From positions 1 through 64,000 of the forward strand of contig JABXJV010000421.1 in the NCBI GenBank assembly GCA_013375355.1: a DNA stretch of 64,000 nt, read 5' to 3'. Position numbers and translations under genes: made by a program. The notes beneath the pieces are model-generated. The model was not told the DNA's origin. It ran no database searches and worked only from the letters and a program-made list of their open reading frames with translations. Positions 1 to 9,737 of the stretch are shown piece after piece (the stretch's first letter is position 1; each line of letters starts with the position of its first letter). The DNA comes from Candidatus Helarchaeota archaeon. GTDB taxonomy: Archaea; Asgardarchaeota; Lokiarchaeia; Helarchaeales; JABXJV01.

Positions 1-761
1 ATCAAATTTCCCAATTTTTTTCCAAGTTTACCAAGCTTTTCCTGTAAAGGAGTCTTTTTTTCTTCTGCCGTTAATATAGATTCTGCAATTTTTCCATATT
101 CCGTATTCATTCCTGTATTTATTACAATTCCTTTTCCTCTACCGTAAGTAACTACCGTAGTTGAATATGACATATTTTTTCTTTCATTTATAGAAATATT
201 CACATTATCAATTACTTCAATATTCTTTTCGACAGGAACTGATTCTCCAGTAAAAGCCGCCTCTTGAATTTTTAAATTGACAGCTTCAATTAATCTGAGA
301 TCTGCGGGAATCTTATCACCGGTTTCTAAAATTACCAAATCACCTGGCACTAATTCCCGAGTCATAATTTCTCTAAGTGGTCCTTGCCGTATAACCTTTG
401 CTTTTGGAGCAGCTAATTTTTTTAATGCTTCTAAAGATTTTTCGGAACTATATTCATTCCGCACACCTATAAAAGCATTGATAATTATTATTGTGAAAAT
501 CACCATAGCATCCCAGATTTCTGTGCTTTCTGCTCCATGGGAACTTTCAATAATATATATAATGAGAGAAATAGATGCCGCAACTATTAATAATATGATT
601 AAAAAATCCTTAAATTGGTCAATAAACATTTGAAATATCGTTTTTCGATCTTTTTCTTCAATTTCATTTGGACCATTTTTTTCAAACCGCTTTTTCGCCT
701 CATCTTCAGAGATTCCATCATTAGTACTTTTAAGAGATTCAATAGTAGAATTAATATCCAT
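1..761 (-). CDS. P-type cation-transporting ATPase, N-terminal part (runs off the window)
   Basis: The first 253 residues of a P2-type cation ATPase, read leftward from an ATG at 761; the phosphorylation, nucleotide-binding and C-terminal membrane parts lie outside the window. Visible are the cation_ATPase_N region, membrane helix M1 (about residues 50-70), M2, and the actuator domain with the TGES dephosphorylation motif at about 171-174, followed by PVEK. It is closely similar to the complete ATPase starting at 1568 (shared QMFI-QFKDFL and SEKSLEALKK), so the two are divergently transcribed paralogs. The ion cannot be told because M4-M6 are missing. Confidence 0.9.
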   Translation of the reverse strand, partial: MDINSTIESLKSTNDGISEDEAKKRFEKNGPNEIEEKDRKTIFQMFIDQFKDFLIILLIVAASISLIIYIIESSHGAESTEIWDAMVIFTIIIINAFIGVRNEYSSEKSLEALKKLAAPKAKVIRQGPLREIMTRELVPGDLVILETGDKIPADLRLIEAVNLKIQEAAFTGESVPVEKNIEVIDNVNISINERKNMSYSTTVVTYGRGKGIVINTGMNTEYGKIAESILTAEEKKTPLQEKLGKLGKKLGNL

Positions 762-1028
762 GCAATGATAGTTACAATTTTCTAGCAATTTATTCCTTTC
801 CGGTTAAATTAATTAAAAAGAGTATTCTTTCTCAAATAATTTAATTTTTAACTCAATTTATTAAAAATTTTCTTAATCTGATTTTATTACGGTGTAATTC
901 TTAAATTAATTCAAAAATTACAATTCAAAAAATAAAATCCAAACCTCTTTAAAAAATGTTTTATCTTTTAAAAAAACTCTAAAAATTTTAAAATTAAAAT
1001 ATTTCTATATCTTATTATATTGAAAATC

Positions 1029-1181
1029 TCAAGTATTTCCACGCTCAAAACTCTTCCCATAACACTTTGAGTGGTAATAAACCCTATATTTGGATGGTAA
1101 AACTATTCCAACTGATTCTCTTTGCCAGAACCAAATTCTCTTACCACAAATCTCACATTTAGTCAAGAGGCTTAACTCCAT
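1029..1181 (-). CDS. Small putative zinc-binding protein (50 aa)
   Basis: A 50-residue ORF starting at ATG 1181. It contains CEIC near the N-terminus (residues 9-12) and HSKC at 37-40, a CxxC...HxxC arrangement that could bind one zinc ion. It lies alone between two divergent P-type ATPase genes. No family is recognised. The spacing of the metal ligands and the AT-rich noncoding flanks argue for a real gene, but its size leaves doubt. Confidence 0.55.
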   Translation of the reverse strand: MELSLLTKCEICGKRIWFWQRESVGIVLPSKYRVYYHSKCYGKSFERGNT

Positions 1182-1202
1182 TGATAAACATAATTAATCA
1201 AA

Positions 1203-1325
1203 TCAAATATGTTATAGACATTTTAAAAAACCAATTTTACAATTAAATATGTTATAGACATTTTAAAAAACCAATTTTACAAATTAATTACGTTATAGAC
1301 ATTTTAAAAAGCTAATTTTATAAAT
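1203..1325. repeat. Three tandem copies of a ~40-bp repeat
   Basis: Three adjacent units share GTTATAGACATTTTAAAAA followed by an AATTTTA-rich half. The shared GTTATAGACA begins at 1211, 1251 and 1292, giving periods of 40 and 41 bp. Units 1 and 2 are nearly identical; unit 3 has diverged. The rest of the 386-bp gap before the ATPase at 1568 shows no gene. The repeat lies upstream of that ATPase, so it may hold binding sites, but no regulator is known. Confidence 0.85.
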
Positions 1326-1567
1326 TATAAGATATCAACATAAATAACATAAAATTGCATAAAAAAAATATGTAGATATTTTTTCTTTTATTCTCCTTTT
1401 TCCTTTTTCTATGTAATTTAAAAATAATTCGAGAAATTTTTAAAAGATTTGAAAATATTCCTATTACTTAATTTAAAAGATGTTAAATGTAATTTCAAAA
1501 TTTCCTAAATAAAATTGTCTAGGAATATCAATAATTTTGAAATTGCTTAAAAAGCCAGGGAATTAAC

Positions 1568-4411
1568 ATGAGTACCCAAAAAATACATGCAGTTGCAATA
1601 GACGAGGTGTTTAAAGAATTCCGTACTACTAGAGATGGTTTAAACGAAAGTGAAATTGAAAAAAGAAGGTTAGAATACGGACTTAACGAATTAATTGCAA
1701 AAAAAGGAAGAACAAAATGGCAAATGTTTATTGAACAATTTAAAGACTTTTTGATTTGGTTATTAATCGCTGCGGCAATTATATCCTTAATAACGTGGAT
1801 ATTTGGACTCGAGGAAACGGCATGGATGGATGCTCTTGTTATTTTTGCGATTCTTTTTGCAAACGCGAGTATCGGAGTAAGACAGGAAAGTAAATCTGAA
1901 AAGAGCTTAGAGGCTTTAAAGAAGATGGCAGCACCTGAGACTTTAGTGAGACGAGATAGAAAACAATTAAAGATCCCTGCTAGAGATCTTGTTCCTGGGG
2001 ATATATTAGTACTTAACACAGGTGATATAGTCGCGGCGGATGTCCGTATATATGAGGCAATAAATTTAAAAGTTGAACAAGCTGTTCTAACTGGCGAATC
2101 GGTCCCTGTCAAAAAAACAAGTAAAATTTTACCAGAAGAAGCCACTTTAAACGAGCGTAGTAATATGACATACGCTTCGACCAAAATAACGTATGGTCGA
2201 GGGGAGGGGATCGTAGTCGGCACTGGAATGAACACTGAAGTGGGAAAAATCGCTGGAATGATACAAGAATCTGAAGATAAGGAAACCCCACTCCAAAAAA
2301 AGATGGAAAAACTTAGTAAAAGCTTGGGAGTTATCATTATCATAATATGTGTGGTTGTTTTTCTTACTGGAATTATTAGATTGTTTATTACATTGGGTAA
2401 TGTAACTGTCAATGATATAACTCATTTATTCGCTGCTGCGATCGGCTTGGCAGTTGCAGCCGTTCCAGAAGGTTTACCAGCAGTTGTGACCATTTCATTA
2501 GCCTTAGGAGTTACTAGGATGGCAGCCAGCCAAGCGATAATTCGAAAATTACCCGCAGTGGAAACATTAGGATGCGCAACCACGATATGTAGTGACAAGA
2601 CCGGAACATTGACAAAAAACCAGATGACGATCCAGAAAGTTTACGTGAATGACGAAATAATAGATGTTACAGGGGTGGGATATGAACCAATTGGTAATTT
2701 TTATCTCAAGAATGAGGGGATTCAGCCAGAATATTTTTCAGAATTAGTTCAGTTAATAAAAATTGCTGCGCTATGTAATGATTCTATTTTACATTATGAA
2801 CAAAAAAAATTTAGCATTTATGGCGATCCAACTGAAGGATGTCTTGTGGTATTAGCTGAAAAAGCAGGCATTCATCATGATGAACTTAAATTGCAATACC
2901 CACGCGTTGGAGAATTGCCTTTTGATAGCAAACGGAAATTAATGACAACAATTCACGAGGGGGAAAATAATGAATTTTTTGCCTTTGTAAAAGGTGCTCC
3001 GGAACGAATTATAGAAAAATCTACCAAATTGTATTCAAAAGGTCAAATAAAAAATCTATCTGAAGATATTAAAACACATCTTATTGAAATTAATAAAGAA
3101 ATGGCCGGAGAAGCACTCCGTGGGTTAGCTTTTGCTTATAAAGAACTAGAAACGTTTGATAAAACTAAAACAGATGATCTATCCTTTGATATTGAAAATA
3201 ACTTGACTTTTGTAGGTTTGACTTTTGCGATAGATCCTGCCCGTCCCGAAGTTAAAGATTCAATTAAATTAACCCATAGAGCAGGGATCCACACCATCAT
3301 GATAACTGGCGATAATCCAGATACTGCAATAGCGATTGGTAAAGATTTAGGATTAGTACGTCATAAAAATACCAAGGCGTGCGTTGGGGCGGAATTAGAT
3401 AAATTGAGTGATAAAGAACTAAGAGAAATAGTTAAGAAACATAATATATTTGCACGTACTAGTCCGGAGCACAAAGTCCGAATTTGTATTGCATTAAAAA
3501 CAAATGGACATGTCGTTGCCATGACTGGAGATGGAGTAAATGACGCCCCTGCTTTGACGAAGGCCGATATCGGTATTGCAATGGGAATAACTGGGACTGA
3601 GGTGACTAAAGAAGCATCTGATATGGTATTAGCCGATGATAATTTCGCTACAATCGTCAATGCAGTAGAAGAAGGACGAATAATATTTGATAACATTCGA
3701 AAATTTATCTTTTTCCTGTTATCTTGCAACATTGGAGAAGTCCTAACAATGTTTATAGCCTCTTTGATCGGAATTAGTGTTTATACTGGTATAAACGTGC
3801 TTGAATTTGTTCTACCACTTAATGCAATTACAATACTTTGGGTAAATTTAGTCACAGATGGATTACCTGCAACAAGCCTAAGTTTGGAATCAGGTGATCC
3901 TAACATAATGGATCAAAAACCGAGAGACCCGAATGAAAGTGTAATTCCAAGACGATCACTATTTAATATGTTAATTATCGGCACAGTAATAGCCATTGGT
4001 ACATTATTCGGATTTTTCTTATATCTCCAGCCATTCCTTAATTCTATGAACATAATCCTCCATGATGAACTTCATCGAGCATATACAATAGCTTTCACAA
4101 CTCTTGTAATGTTTGAAATGTTCCGTGTTATTGAAAATAGATCACTAACAAAATCGATATTCACGATTAAAACTCATAATAAATGGTTATATCTTTCGAT
4201 AATAATATCAATAGCCATGCAATGTTTTGTCATTTACACCCCAGGTATCCAAAATGCTTTTAAGACGGTACCACTTGGGCTTGTAGATTGGTTAATAGTT
4301 ATCTTTATAAGCGTAACAATCATCCCCACTGTAGAAATTCAGAAGCTATTTTGGAACTGGAGAGACAAAAAAATAAAAGAAAAAGCTGCTGAAAGACTTC
4401 ATCTAAAATAA
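1568..4411 (+). CDS. P2-type cation-transporting ATPase, SERCA-like
   Basis: Complete 947-residue ATP-driven cation pump of the plasma membrane. The actuator TGES motif is at about 174-177, the phosphorylation motif DKTGTLT starts at D343, and the hinge TGDGVNDAP lies at 653-661. M4 carries PEGLPA and M6 carries LWVNLVTDGLPA, the pattern of the Ca2+-transporting P2A group, so calcium export is the best guess; Na+ or Mn2+ is possible. The ten-helix layout and length fit the family. A paralog starts at 761 on the other strand, and a CaCA-type exchanger follows downstream. A T-rich run just after the stop may be a terminator. Confidence 0.93.
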   Translation: MSTQKIHAVAIDEVFKEFRTTRDGLNESEIEKRRLEYGLNELIAKKGRTKWQMFIEQFKDFLIWLLIAAAIISLITWIFGLEETAWMDALVIFAILFANASIGVRQESKSEKSLEALKKMAAPETLVRRDRKQLKIPARDLVPGDILVLNTGDIVAADVRIYEAINLKVEQAVLTGESVPVKKTSKILPEEATLNERSNMTYASTKITYGRGEGIVVGTGMNTEVGKIAGMIQESEDKETPLQKKMEKLSKSLGVIIIIICVVVFLTGIIRLFITLGNVTVNDITHLFAAAIGLAVAAVPEGLPAVVTISLALGVTRMAASQAIIRKLPAVETLGCATTICSDKTGTLTKNQMTIQKVYVNDEIIDVTGVGYEPIGNFYLKNEGIQPEYFSELVQLIKIAALCNDSILHYEQKKFSIYGDPTEGCLVVLAEKAGIHHDELKLQYPRVGELPFDSKRKLMTTIHEGENNEFFAFVKGAPERIIEKSTKLYSKGQIKNLSEDIKTHLIEINKEMAGEALRGLAFAYKELETFDKTKTDDLSFDIENNLTFVGLTFAIDPARPEVKDSIKLTHRAGIHTIMITGDNPDTAIAIGKDLGLVRHKNTKACVGAELDKLSDKELREIVKKHNIFARTSPEHKVRICIALKTNGHVVAMTGDGVNDAPALTKADIGIAMGITGTEVTKEASDMVLADDNFATIVNAVEEGRIIFDNIRKFIFFLLSCNIGEVLTMFIASLIGISVYTGINVLEFVLPLNAITILWVNLVTDGLPATSLSLESGDPNIMDQKPRDPNESVIPRRSLFNMLIIGTVIAIGTLFGFFLYLQPFLNSMNIILHDELHRAYTIAFTTLVMFEMFRVIENRSLTKSIFTIKTHNKWLYLSIIISIAMQCFVIYTPGIQNAFKTVPLGLVDWLIVIFISVTIIPTVEIQKLFWNWRDKKIKEKAAERLHLK

Positions 4412-4951
4412 GCTTCTTTTTTTATTTTCCGGTTTTTAAAATTAGAATCTATGATTTTTATTGAATTAATGTTCTGAATTATGAATTTAGATTATTCTTT
4501 TGTTATTTCTTGAATGTTAGACCAAACATCACAAAATATATCTATAGAAAAGAAATTAACGTTTTTTAGCCAATATAGAATTAATTAATTAATGTTATAC
4601 AATTCTAATTTTTTAAATAGTCATTTATTTATTTCAATACATTTATTTCAATAAGTTTAAATAAATATTTATATTATTTATGATTAAAGATAATTTGTCC
4701 TAGCTTTTATTGATAATTTTTAAGTCACATACTTTAGCGATTTAGATTATGATAACTAGGACGGATGGAGAACTAATATAATTCTTGAAGATTCAGTTCA
4801 AATCTCTCCAAAATAAGAAAATTTTGATATCTCCCCCTTAAATAAATATTGAATAATGAGAAGGCAATCTTTTTTGAGCATTTGCGTTGAATTAGAAGTA
4901 AAAAATATTTTAAATTAATAAACAAAAAGGAAGAGGAAATGAGACCTAAGA
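4412..4951. other. 540-bp noncoding gap
   Basis: No ORF with coding character was found on either strand. A T-run directly follows the ATPase stop. A 7-bp inverted repeat, GTCCTAG at 4697-4703 and CTAGGAC at 4756-4762, is separated by 52 bp. The last 40 bases hold a purine-rich stretch (AAAGGAAGAGG) upstream of the exchanger start. Confidence 0.5.
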
Positions 4952-5953
4952 ATGATTGAGTTAATAATAGCAATTTCATTACTCATTGGAGGATCAATTC
5001 TTATGATAATTGCCAGCGATATAGCTGTAGAGCATTCGATTTTCCTTGCAGCAGCTTTCGGCGTATCTCCAATTATAATTGGTGTTACTCTGGTGTCTTT
5101 AGGTACTGATCTACCTGAGATTATTAATTCACTTTTTTCATCTGCAATTGGACACGCAAATATGGATATAGGAGATTCCATGGGCTCTGTTTTGACCCAA
5201 TTTACTTTAGTTTTGGGACTTTTACCATTTATAGGGAGAGCATTCAAGGTTGTTAGAAAGGAGATCCTTGTAATGGGTGGATGCCTGATATTAGCACTTG
5301 TACTTGTTCTATCTATTATTGAAAAGGGATATATGACTTGGCTTAATGGGTTAATTCTAGTTCTTAGCTGGCCAATTTATGTATTATTAACAGATGTTGT
5401 GGTTGATAAACAAAAGTTGAAAGATGCCCATTCGAACCTTAAATTTAAGAGCAAATTATATCATATTTCATTAGCTATTATGGGTTTTATTGGAATTGTT
5501 ATTGGAGTTTCTATGATTATAGCTTCAGTATTGGAGCTTTCAAGGATTTTTAATACTCCAGACTTTATCATTAGTTTCTTTTTAGTCTCTATCGGGACAT
5601 CTCTTCCAGAATTAGTGGTCGATTTGGGTGCCATTCGAAGAGGTGAAACTGAGATTGCTATAGGAGACATTATGGGGTCTTGCATCATTGACGCGTCTAT
5701 TGCAATCGGAATTGGACAAGTTTTTTTTCCACAACCAGTTTCTGCCGGGCTCGCAATGCCTGCAATTCTCTACATAATAATTGCATCTATCGGTGTCATT
5801 TTTATACTTGCATATAGAGAAAAAGTTGATCGAAAGGCTGGAATTATTTTAATTGCATTTTACTTACTTTCGTTTACATTGTTGTTTGTCTTAAGAACTT
5901 CCCCTGCATGGGATATCCCATCTTTAACGACTTTGATAGAAGGATTAATCTAA
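4952..5953 (+). CDS. Ca2+/Na+ antiporter-family (CaCA, YrbG-like) membrane protein
   Basis: A 333-residue polytopic membrane protein with the two inverted alpha repeats of cation/Ca2+ exchangers: GTDLPE at 51-56 with GDSMGS at 74-79, and GTSLPE at about 215-220 with GDIMGS at 238-243. In typical members the second element of each repeat reads GNxxGSN. Here the first Asn is Asp in both repeats and the second is Val or Cys, and the first repeat has Asp in place of Ser. The fold is therefore clear but the transported ion and stoichiometry may differ. Its place beside a SERCA-like ATPase suggests cation homeostasis. Confidence 0.85.
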   Translation: MIELIIAISLLIGGSILMIIASDIAVEHSIFLAAAFGVSPIIIGVTLVSLGTDLPEIINSLFSSAIGHANMDIGDSMGSVLTQFTLVLGLLPFIGRAFKVVRKEILVMGGCLILALVLVLSIIEKGYMTWLNGLILVLSWPIYVLLTDVVVDKQKLKDAHSNLKFKSKLYHISLAIMGFIGIVIGVSMIIASVLELSRIFNTPDFIISFFLVSIGTSLPELVVDLGAIRRGETEIAIGDIMGSCIIDASIAIGIGQVFFPQPVSAGLAMPAILYIIIASIGVIFILAYREKVDRKAGIILIAFYLLSFTLLFVLRTSPAWDIPSLTTLIEGLI

Positions 5954-6045
5954 TCGAATTAGCTCTAAGAAGACCTGGATCAATTGCATTAGGTCTATTT
6001 GTTGCCCCAATAACAATGGAGGCAATCCCAAAGCATAAAGTTTAA
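5908..6045 (+). CDS. Possible overlapping 45-aa ORF or gene remnant
   Basis: In the +2 frame relative to the end of the exchanger gene, an ATG at 5908 opens a 45-codon frame that overlaps the exchanger by 46 bp and continues to 6045. The non-overlapping part has protein-like composition (ELALRRPGSIALGLF, then a Pro/Met-containing tail). It may be a small gene translated by coupling, a decayed C-terminal extension, or chance. No homology is recognised. Confidence 0.25.
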   Translation: MGYPIFNDFDRRINLIELALRRPGSIALGLFVAPITMEAIPKHKV

Positions 6046-6047
6046 TT

Positions 6048-7109
6048 TTAAGGGATTTTCTCCTTTTTTACGAATTCTTTATATTTCTTAATGATATTTT
6101 CAAGTTTAGGAGAGTTAAAAAACTTTCTGTCTAAAAATGCATTTGTTGCAGATGTATACACATCTGGGATAATCTTTTTTAATTCAAAAGGTAGTTTTGA
6201 TGGTTGGGATTTACATAGATTTTTCCATTCTTTAGTTTTGCTCTCTTCTGCAACTTTTTTGGCTTCTTCAACGTCTTCGTACCAATTAGTTTTTTTATAA
6301 AATTGCCTTGCGATTTCTTTACTAATATGCATACCTTTACTGGTAAATCTACATTCGTCTAACGTACAAATAACGTCAACAAGCATGAGTTCTCTATAAG
6401 AATTATATGCCAATTCTATTTTTCCATCTTCATTCACTAATTTGGCTTTTTGTACGATTTTGGTAATGAGATTATTGACCTTAAATAAAACTTCCTTAAT
6501 CTCTTCTATTTCCTCATCATTTAAACCTGCAATTTTTTGAGCTTCCTTCCAAGTAATGTATCTATCACTTTCCTCCAATTTTGTGCTTACATCAAATATA
6601 GGGGTGCCTAATTTTTCTCCAGGCTTTGGATAATGTTCTAAGCATAAATCTTGGAATTTTACTTTTCCTTTTTCCAGTCTTTTGAAAATGCTTGAACCTA
6701 ATGGTAGACCGTTTCTATAAATTATCTCAAGTGGAATTAAAAAATTCGTGAGTTCTGGTGTAAACATTGAATATTCATAGTTATCATTCTCAAATTTTGG
6801 ATGGATAACTCTCACTAAACTTATCTCCATTATATTTGTAGGTTCATCTAATTCGTCCAGCCTAACAAGCTTCCCATCACTTCTTACTAATCCTCGATAA
6901 TGCGTTTTTATTCCCTGTTCTTCAGCTTTTTCAAAACCATAAGCCCCCATTAAACATAAAGCAGCCCCTTTATTTAGAATATGGTCAGGCATTTCACCCC
7001 AATCAAAAACTGAATATCTATCTGAAAAGACAAATCTTCCTATACCAGCTTCTTTTTCACTTGGTTTTTTTAATACTTGCAAATCTTTTACGCTGCCCAT
7101 TTTTTTCAC
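6048..7109 (-). CDS. purC: SAICAR synthetase (phosphoribosylaminoimidazole-succinocarboxamide synthase)
   Basis: A 353-residue PurC-family enzyme that joins aspartate to CAIR in de novo purine synthesis. It has the VKDL start motif, FSDRYSVFDWGEMPD (the family F-D-SAFD region), PLEIIYRNGLPLGSS (the PLE-RN-GS motif), and a metal/phosphate-binding C-terminal half. It is longer than bacterial PurC (about 240 aa), as in the long archaeal form. It lies downstream of the acyltransferase-family gene at 7187-8371 on the same strand with a 77-bp gap, and converges on the exchanger gene. Other purine genes are not in the window. Confidence 0.85.
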   Translation of the reverse strand: MKKMGSVKDLQVLKKPSEKEAGIGRFVFSDRYSVFDWGEMPDHILNKGAALCLMGAYGFEKAEEQGIKTHYRGLVRSDGKLVRLDELDEPTNIMEISLVRVIHPKFENDNYEYSMFTPELTNFLIPLEIIYRNGLPLGSSIFKRLEKGKVKFQDLCLEHYPKPGEKLGTPIFDVSTKLEESDRYITWKEAQKIAGLNDEEIEEIKEVLFKVNNLITKIVQKAKLVNEDGKIELAYNSYRELMLVDVICTLDECRFTSKGMHISKEIARQFYKKTNWYEDVEEAKKVAEESKTKEWKNLCKSQPSKLPFELKKIIPDVYTSATNAFLDRKFFNSPKLENIIKKYKEFVKKEKIP

Positions 7110-7186
7110 CTACATACACAATCGAATTTTTTTCTTTTTTAAATAAATTATTAATCTAACATATGACTTTTTAATGGAATATGAAA

Positions 7187-8371
7187 TTAGATCAAGGCAA
7201 ACATTCTTACTAATTCTCTAAATTCGTCATCAGTTAAGGGAGAATGGCGAATTCCTGATCCAAATAAATTATGTTGGATATAATTCACTAAAGCCTTAAT
7301 TCTACCGTCGTTATCGTCAATTTTTTCTATACCATTCTCATTTTTTAACAACTGGTTTAGCTTGAAAAGAATAACGTTTTTTCCACTCAACGGACCAATA
7401 AGAAGTCTTCTTACGTTTCCAACGCTATCTGGAGAAAATGGTTCGTAAGTTTCGGGATTTTTAATTACACCTGCAGAATGAATTCCAGATTGATGTGTAA
7501 AAACATTTTGACCAACAATAGCTTTATTTGGAGGAATCCTAATATCCATTGCTTTATGCACTATCTGACATGTTTTAGTTAATAAAGAAATATTATATTT
7601 AAGTTGTTGATAGTGGAAAATAAGATTCATAATTACTTTTTCAGTTTCTGCATTTCCCGCTCTTTCGCCCATGCCTAATAATGTGGTGCTGGCCCATCTT
7701 GCACCATTTTGTAGTGAAATCATAGTATTAGTCACGGCATTTCCCAAATCGTCATGACCATGAAATTCAAGATCAATTTTGAAGGTTCCTAATATTTTTT
7801 TGATTTTATCTGGAATACTCTTATTTATAGGAATTAACGGAGATACATGAGCTCCAATTCCAACTCCAACTGTATCACATACACGATATACTTCCACTTT
7901 TAATTCTGTTAACATTTTTATGATTGTTTTTTCATATTCCCAATCTGCTCGTGTAGAATCTTCCCCATGATAAAAAACCATTAATCCATGGTTTCTTGCG
8001 TATTGAATCGCGTCATGAATTCTATTATAAGCCTCTTCTCGAGTGATATTTAATTTATATTTTAAGTGGATATCTGAAATAGGGTGAGATATACCTACTT
8101 CTTTTATTCCTTTTAATGTAAGGGCTTCTTCAATATCCTTTATATTTGCACGCACCCAAATGCCCACCCTGAATTTAAACTTTGCATCTAAAATTAATTG
8201 GGCTGTTTTTCTATCAACATCGTACCATGTTCCAAATAATTCTATTCTATCTACTCCAATATCGTCTAAATATTGAGCGATTTCTAATCTCTCTCTTGGT
8301 GACGGAGATCTAATTCCTGGCATTTGCATTCCGTCCCTCAGAGTAGAATCATCTATTTTTTTGTATTTCAT
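7187..8371 (-). CDS. Homocitrate/isopropylmalate synthase-family enzyme (DRE-TIM metallolyase)
   Basis: A 394-residue alpha-ketoacid acyltransferase of the DRE-TIM metallolyase family. Seen are DSTLRDG near the N-terminus (the catalytic/metal DxTLRDG motif), EFHGHDDLGNA (metal-binding HxH) and HQSGIHSAG. It lacks the C-terminal LeuA regulatory domain, so feedback by leucine is unlikely. Substrate cannot be fixed: homocitrate, citramalate and Re-citrate synthases share this architecture. The adjacent polyferredoxin (8528-9472, same strand) makes a role in anaerobic carbon metabolism, such as Re-citrate synthesis, possible, but this is inference. Confidence 0.8.
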   Translation of the reverse strand: MKYKKIDDSTLRDGMQMPGIRSPSPRERLEIAQYLDDIGVDRIELFGTWYDVDRKTAQLILDAKFKFRVGIWVRANIKDIEEALTLKGIKEVGISHPISDIHLKYKLNITREEAYNRIHDAIQYARNHGLMVFYHGEDSTRADWEYEKTIIKMLTELKVEVYRVCDTVGVGIGAHVSPLIPINKSIPDKIKKILGTFKIDLEFHGHDDLGNAVTNTMISLQNGARWASTTLLGMGERAGNAETEKVIMNLIFHYQQLKYNISLLTKTCQIVHKAMDIRIPPNKAIVGQNVFTHQSGIHSAGVIKNPETYEPFSPDSVGNVRRLLIGPLSGKNVILFKLNQLLKNENGIEKIDDNDGRIKALVNYIQHNLFGSGIRHSPLTDDEFRELVRMFALI

Positions 8372-8527
8372 TTGATCAAACCTTAAAAATTATTGAAGCT
8401 TTAGATTAAATTTCAATTAATATGGAGAAAGGTAATCCTCATATTTAATTCTAGACTCATTTAGCTTATCTCTTTGTTCTTCCAATATTTTATAGGCAAT
8501 AGTTTATACTTAAAAGTCTAGGGTTTA

Positions 8528-9472
8528 TCAATGTTTGATATACCAGATTAGGTCACCATTGCTGTCTACCATGGCGACTTCATCTCTTTCAAAATCCATT
8601 GCCTTGGATGGACATACGCGATGACAGGTACCGCAATAGATGCAAGCGTCTTTGTTAATCACTGTAACGTTTTCCCTTTTTTCTATCGCACCACAGGGAC
8701 AGCTATCTATGCAAGTCGTGCAATCATTAGGACAGTTAGCTTTCTTAATGGAGATGTGTCCCTTAAAGGGTTTTGTGACTTGTATGGACTGTGTTGGGCA
8801 ATTGAGCTCACATAATCCACAATAAATGCACTTATCTTTATCAATATTTACAATACCATCAACTTGTAGATTGGATTTTTTTTCGGCATGGAACGTGTTT
8901 CCTAGACATAGGAGGCAATCCAAGCAGCTCATTTTTATTAGACCTATTGGGCAAGATAGTTCACATACTCCACAACGTATGCAGGAGTCTGCATCTATTT
9001 CGACTTTTTTCTCCACAAAACTAATAGCCCTTGTTGGGCAAGAATTCTTACAAAATCCGCAGTGCGTGCATTCATTTGAGGTGACCCGAATCTTCCCAGA
9101 GACTTTAATTGCACCTCGTGGACAAACTGCCTCACATTGTTTACAACACATGCAGGTCTCCAATCGCACATTTACTTCTCTTTGAATTGCTGCTTCTGGT
9201 ACATAGGTATCAACTACTTCTACTTTATCGCCATTAATTCTAAACTCCAGTGCTCCAAAAGGACAATTAATAGCACACCACCCACAAGCACCACATTGCT
9301 TATCATCATGTTTTATTTTAATTTTATCCAAAATTTGAGTAGGGTAAATTAATCTTATCGCTCCACGAATATCATTGCATATGTCGACACAAAGTCCACA
9401 ACCTAAACATTTTTCAGCATCGAAAAGAAGGGTATTTCCATCTTTACTTATTAATTTTTTACTTTTTGACAT
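8528..9472 (-). CDS. Polyferredoxin (multiple 4Fe-4S, FwdF-like)
   Basis: A 314-residue electron carrier made of repeated ferredoxin units. Eight complete CxxCxxCxxxC-type motifs are visible, including CLGCGLCVDIC, CGACGWCAINC, CMCCKQCEAVC, CTHCGFCKNSC, CIRCGVCELSC, CIYCGLCELNC and CIYCGTCHRVC; one of the eight is expanded (CPNDCTTCIDSC). A further degenerate motif, CLDCLLC, lacks its fourth cysteine. The design is like FwdF/FmdF polyferredoxin of formylmethanofuran dehydrogenase, but no partner oxidoreductase is encoded nearby. It is divergent from an AsnC-type regulator whose shared promoter region holds a perfect inverted repeat. Confidence 0.88.
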   Translation of the reverse strand: MSKSKKLISKDGNTLLFDAEKCLGCGLCVDICNDIRGAIRLIYPTQILDKIKIKHDDKQCGACGWCAINCPFGALEFRINGDKVEVVDTYVPEAAIQREVNVRLETCMCCKQCEAVCPRGAIKVSGKIRVTSNECTHCGFCKNSCPTRAISFVEKKVEIDADSCIRCGVCELSCPIGLIKMSCLDCLLCLGNTFHAEKKSNLQVDGIVNIDKDKCIYCGLCELNCPTQSIQVTKPFKGHISIKKANCPNDCTTCIDSCPCGAIEKRENVTVINKDACIYCGTCHRVCPSKAMDFERDEVAMVDSNGDLIWYIKH

Positions 9473-9500
9473 GATTGTTCTCCATTTTTTTTAATATTTT

Positions 9501-9556
9501 TGTCGCACACGGATTTGCATTCGTCATTATTGACTATTAGTTCTCTTATTGCGACA
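9501..9556. promoter_or_regulatory. Perfect 7-bp inverted repeat between polyferredoxin and AsnC-type regulator
   Basis: TGTCGCA at 9501-9507 and TGCGACA at 9550-9556 form exact inverted arms 42 bp apart, 29 bp upstream of the polyferredoxin start. A second palindrome, TTGTTAACAA, is at 9583-9592. Lrp/AsnC proteins bind dyad sites and usually control neighbouring genes, so these are operator candidates. The role is inferred. Confidence 0.4.
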
Positions 9557-9737
9557 TATTCGAATTTTAATTACTTTTATGATTGTTAACAAACTTAATT
9601 TATAAATCTTTTTACATTAGCAATGAAATATTATTAAACAATTTCTTTTTGTTAGAATTTTTCAAGATTATGTTGCGTTATGTAGTAGTTGCCTTTTGTT
9701 AAGAAAGTTTAAAAGTCACATTGCATTTTGTTACTTT

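Noticed and set aside
1203..1325. CRISPR array
   Set aside because: The repeats are head-to-tail without unique spacers and no cas gene is present.
1528..2412. 294-aa ORF opposite the P-type ATPase
   Set aside because: Antisense shadow of a strongly conserved gene; its protein shows no domain.
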